Of a DNA stretch of 6,850 bases, positions 6,784 through 6,850 are shown piece after piece. The first letter of the stretch is position 1, and the number at the start of each line of letters is the position of its first letter. The stretch spans positions 1 through 6,850 of the forward strand of contig NZ_QFRA01000051.1 in the NCBI RefSeq assembly GCF_003243515.1, read 5' to 3'. The position numbers and the translations under genes are program-made. This DNA comes from Corynebacterium kroppenstedtii (GTDB lineage Bacteria; Actinomycetota; Actinomycetes; Mycobacteriales; Mycobacteriaceae). The notes under the pieces are model-generated. The model did no database searches and was not told where the DNA came from. It was given only the letters and a program-made list of their open reading frames with translations.

Positions 6784-6838
6784 TAAAAATGTGTGTGGTG
6801 CGGCCACCCCCCAGGGGGTTCGGCACACACCACACACA
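6784..6838 (-). terminator. Large stem-loop plus T-run: likely intrinsic terminator of a gene beyond the right edge
   Basis: Read on the - strand, TGTGTGTGGTG (6838-6828) pairs perfectly with CACCACACACA (6800-6790), an 11-pair outer stem. Inside it ACCCCC (6806-6811) and GGGGGT (6814-6819) form an inner stem, extended by GCC/GGC with a two-base bulge. TTTTT (6789-6785) follows the last stem base directly. That is the form of a Rho-independent terminator on the - strand, implying a - strand gene to the right of this window. The rest of 6655-6850 holds no open frame I can support. Confidence 0.65.
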
Positions 6839-6850
6839 AACACAACACTG

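Noticed and set aside
1..6850. CRISPR array, tRNA/rRNA genes, transposase or phage genes
   Set aside because: No spaced repeat series, no cloverleaf or rRNA sequence I recognise, and no transposase-like protein on either strand.

Overview
The window looks like ordinary chromosomal DNA from a moderately high-GC actinobacterium, most likely Corynebacterium or a close relative. The basis is indirect: a lipoprotein-type peptide-binding protein, a peptide transporter whose two ATPases are fused into one 587-residue chain, a DUF2871 protein, and strong AAGGAG-type ribosome binding sites. The genus is an inference from protein resemblance and was not tested by any search.

Layout from left to right: (1) Positions 21-464 on the + strand hold the C-terminal part of an FtsX/MacB-type ABC permease. 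Its N-terminal part is missing and the frame runs into AT-rich sequence at the left edge, with an in-frame stop at 18-20. (2) A hairpin at 471-495 separates it from a convergent operon. (3) Positions 495-5936 on the - strand hold a peptide-import operon, transcribed right to left as binding lipoprotein (oppA), permease oppB, permease oppC and fused double ATPase (oppD/F). Gene junctions are tight: a 36-nt gap, an 8-nt overlap, then a 4-nt ATGA overlap. (4) A 289-nt noncoding stretch (5937-6225) upstream of oppA carries a tandem 17-nt repeat and several small palindromes. (5) Positions 6226-6654 on the - strand hold a small four-helix membrane protein of the DUF2871 family. (6) Positions 6655-6850 have no gene. 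They contain a candidate promoter, a GC-rich hairpin, and a large stem-loop followed by a T-run on the - strand, which looks like the terminator of a - strand gene lying beyond the right edge.

How the genes work together: the lipoprotein would capture oligopeptides or dipeptides outside the membrane, OppB/OppC would form the channel, and the fused ATPase would power uptake. The main irregularity is that oppC is interrupted by a single in-frame TAG at 2702-2704. The frame is otherwise intact on both sides and the conserved ATPase-coupling loop lies after the stop. As written, the transporter should not work unless the stop is read through or is a sequence error.

I found no convincing undescribed multi-gene system. 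The best leads are the amber-split oppC, a three-copy CAYCCGAATG motif shared by the upstream regions of oppA and the DUF2871 gene, and the broken FtsX gene at an abrupt composition change.
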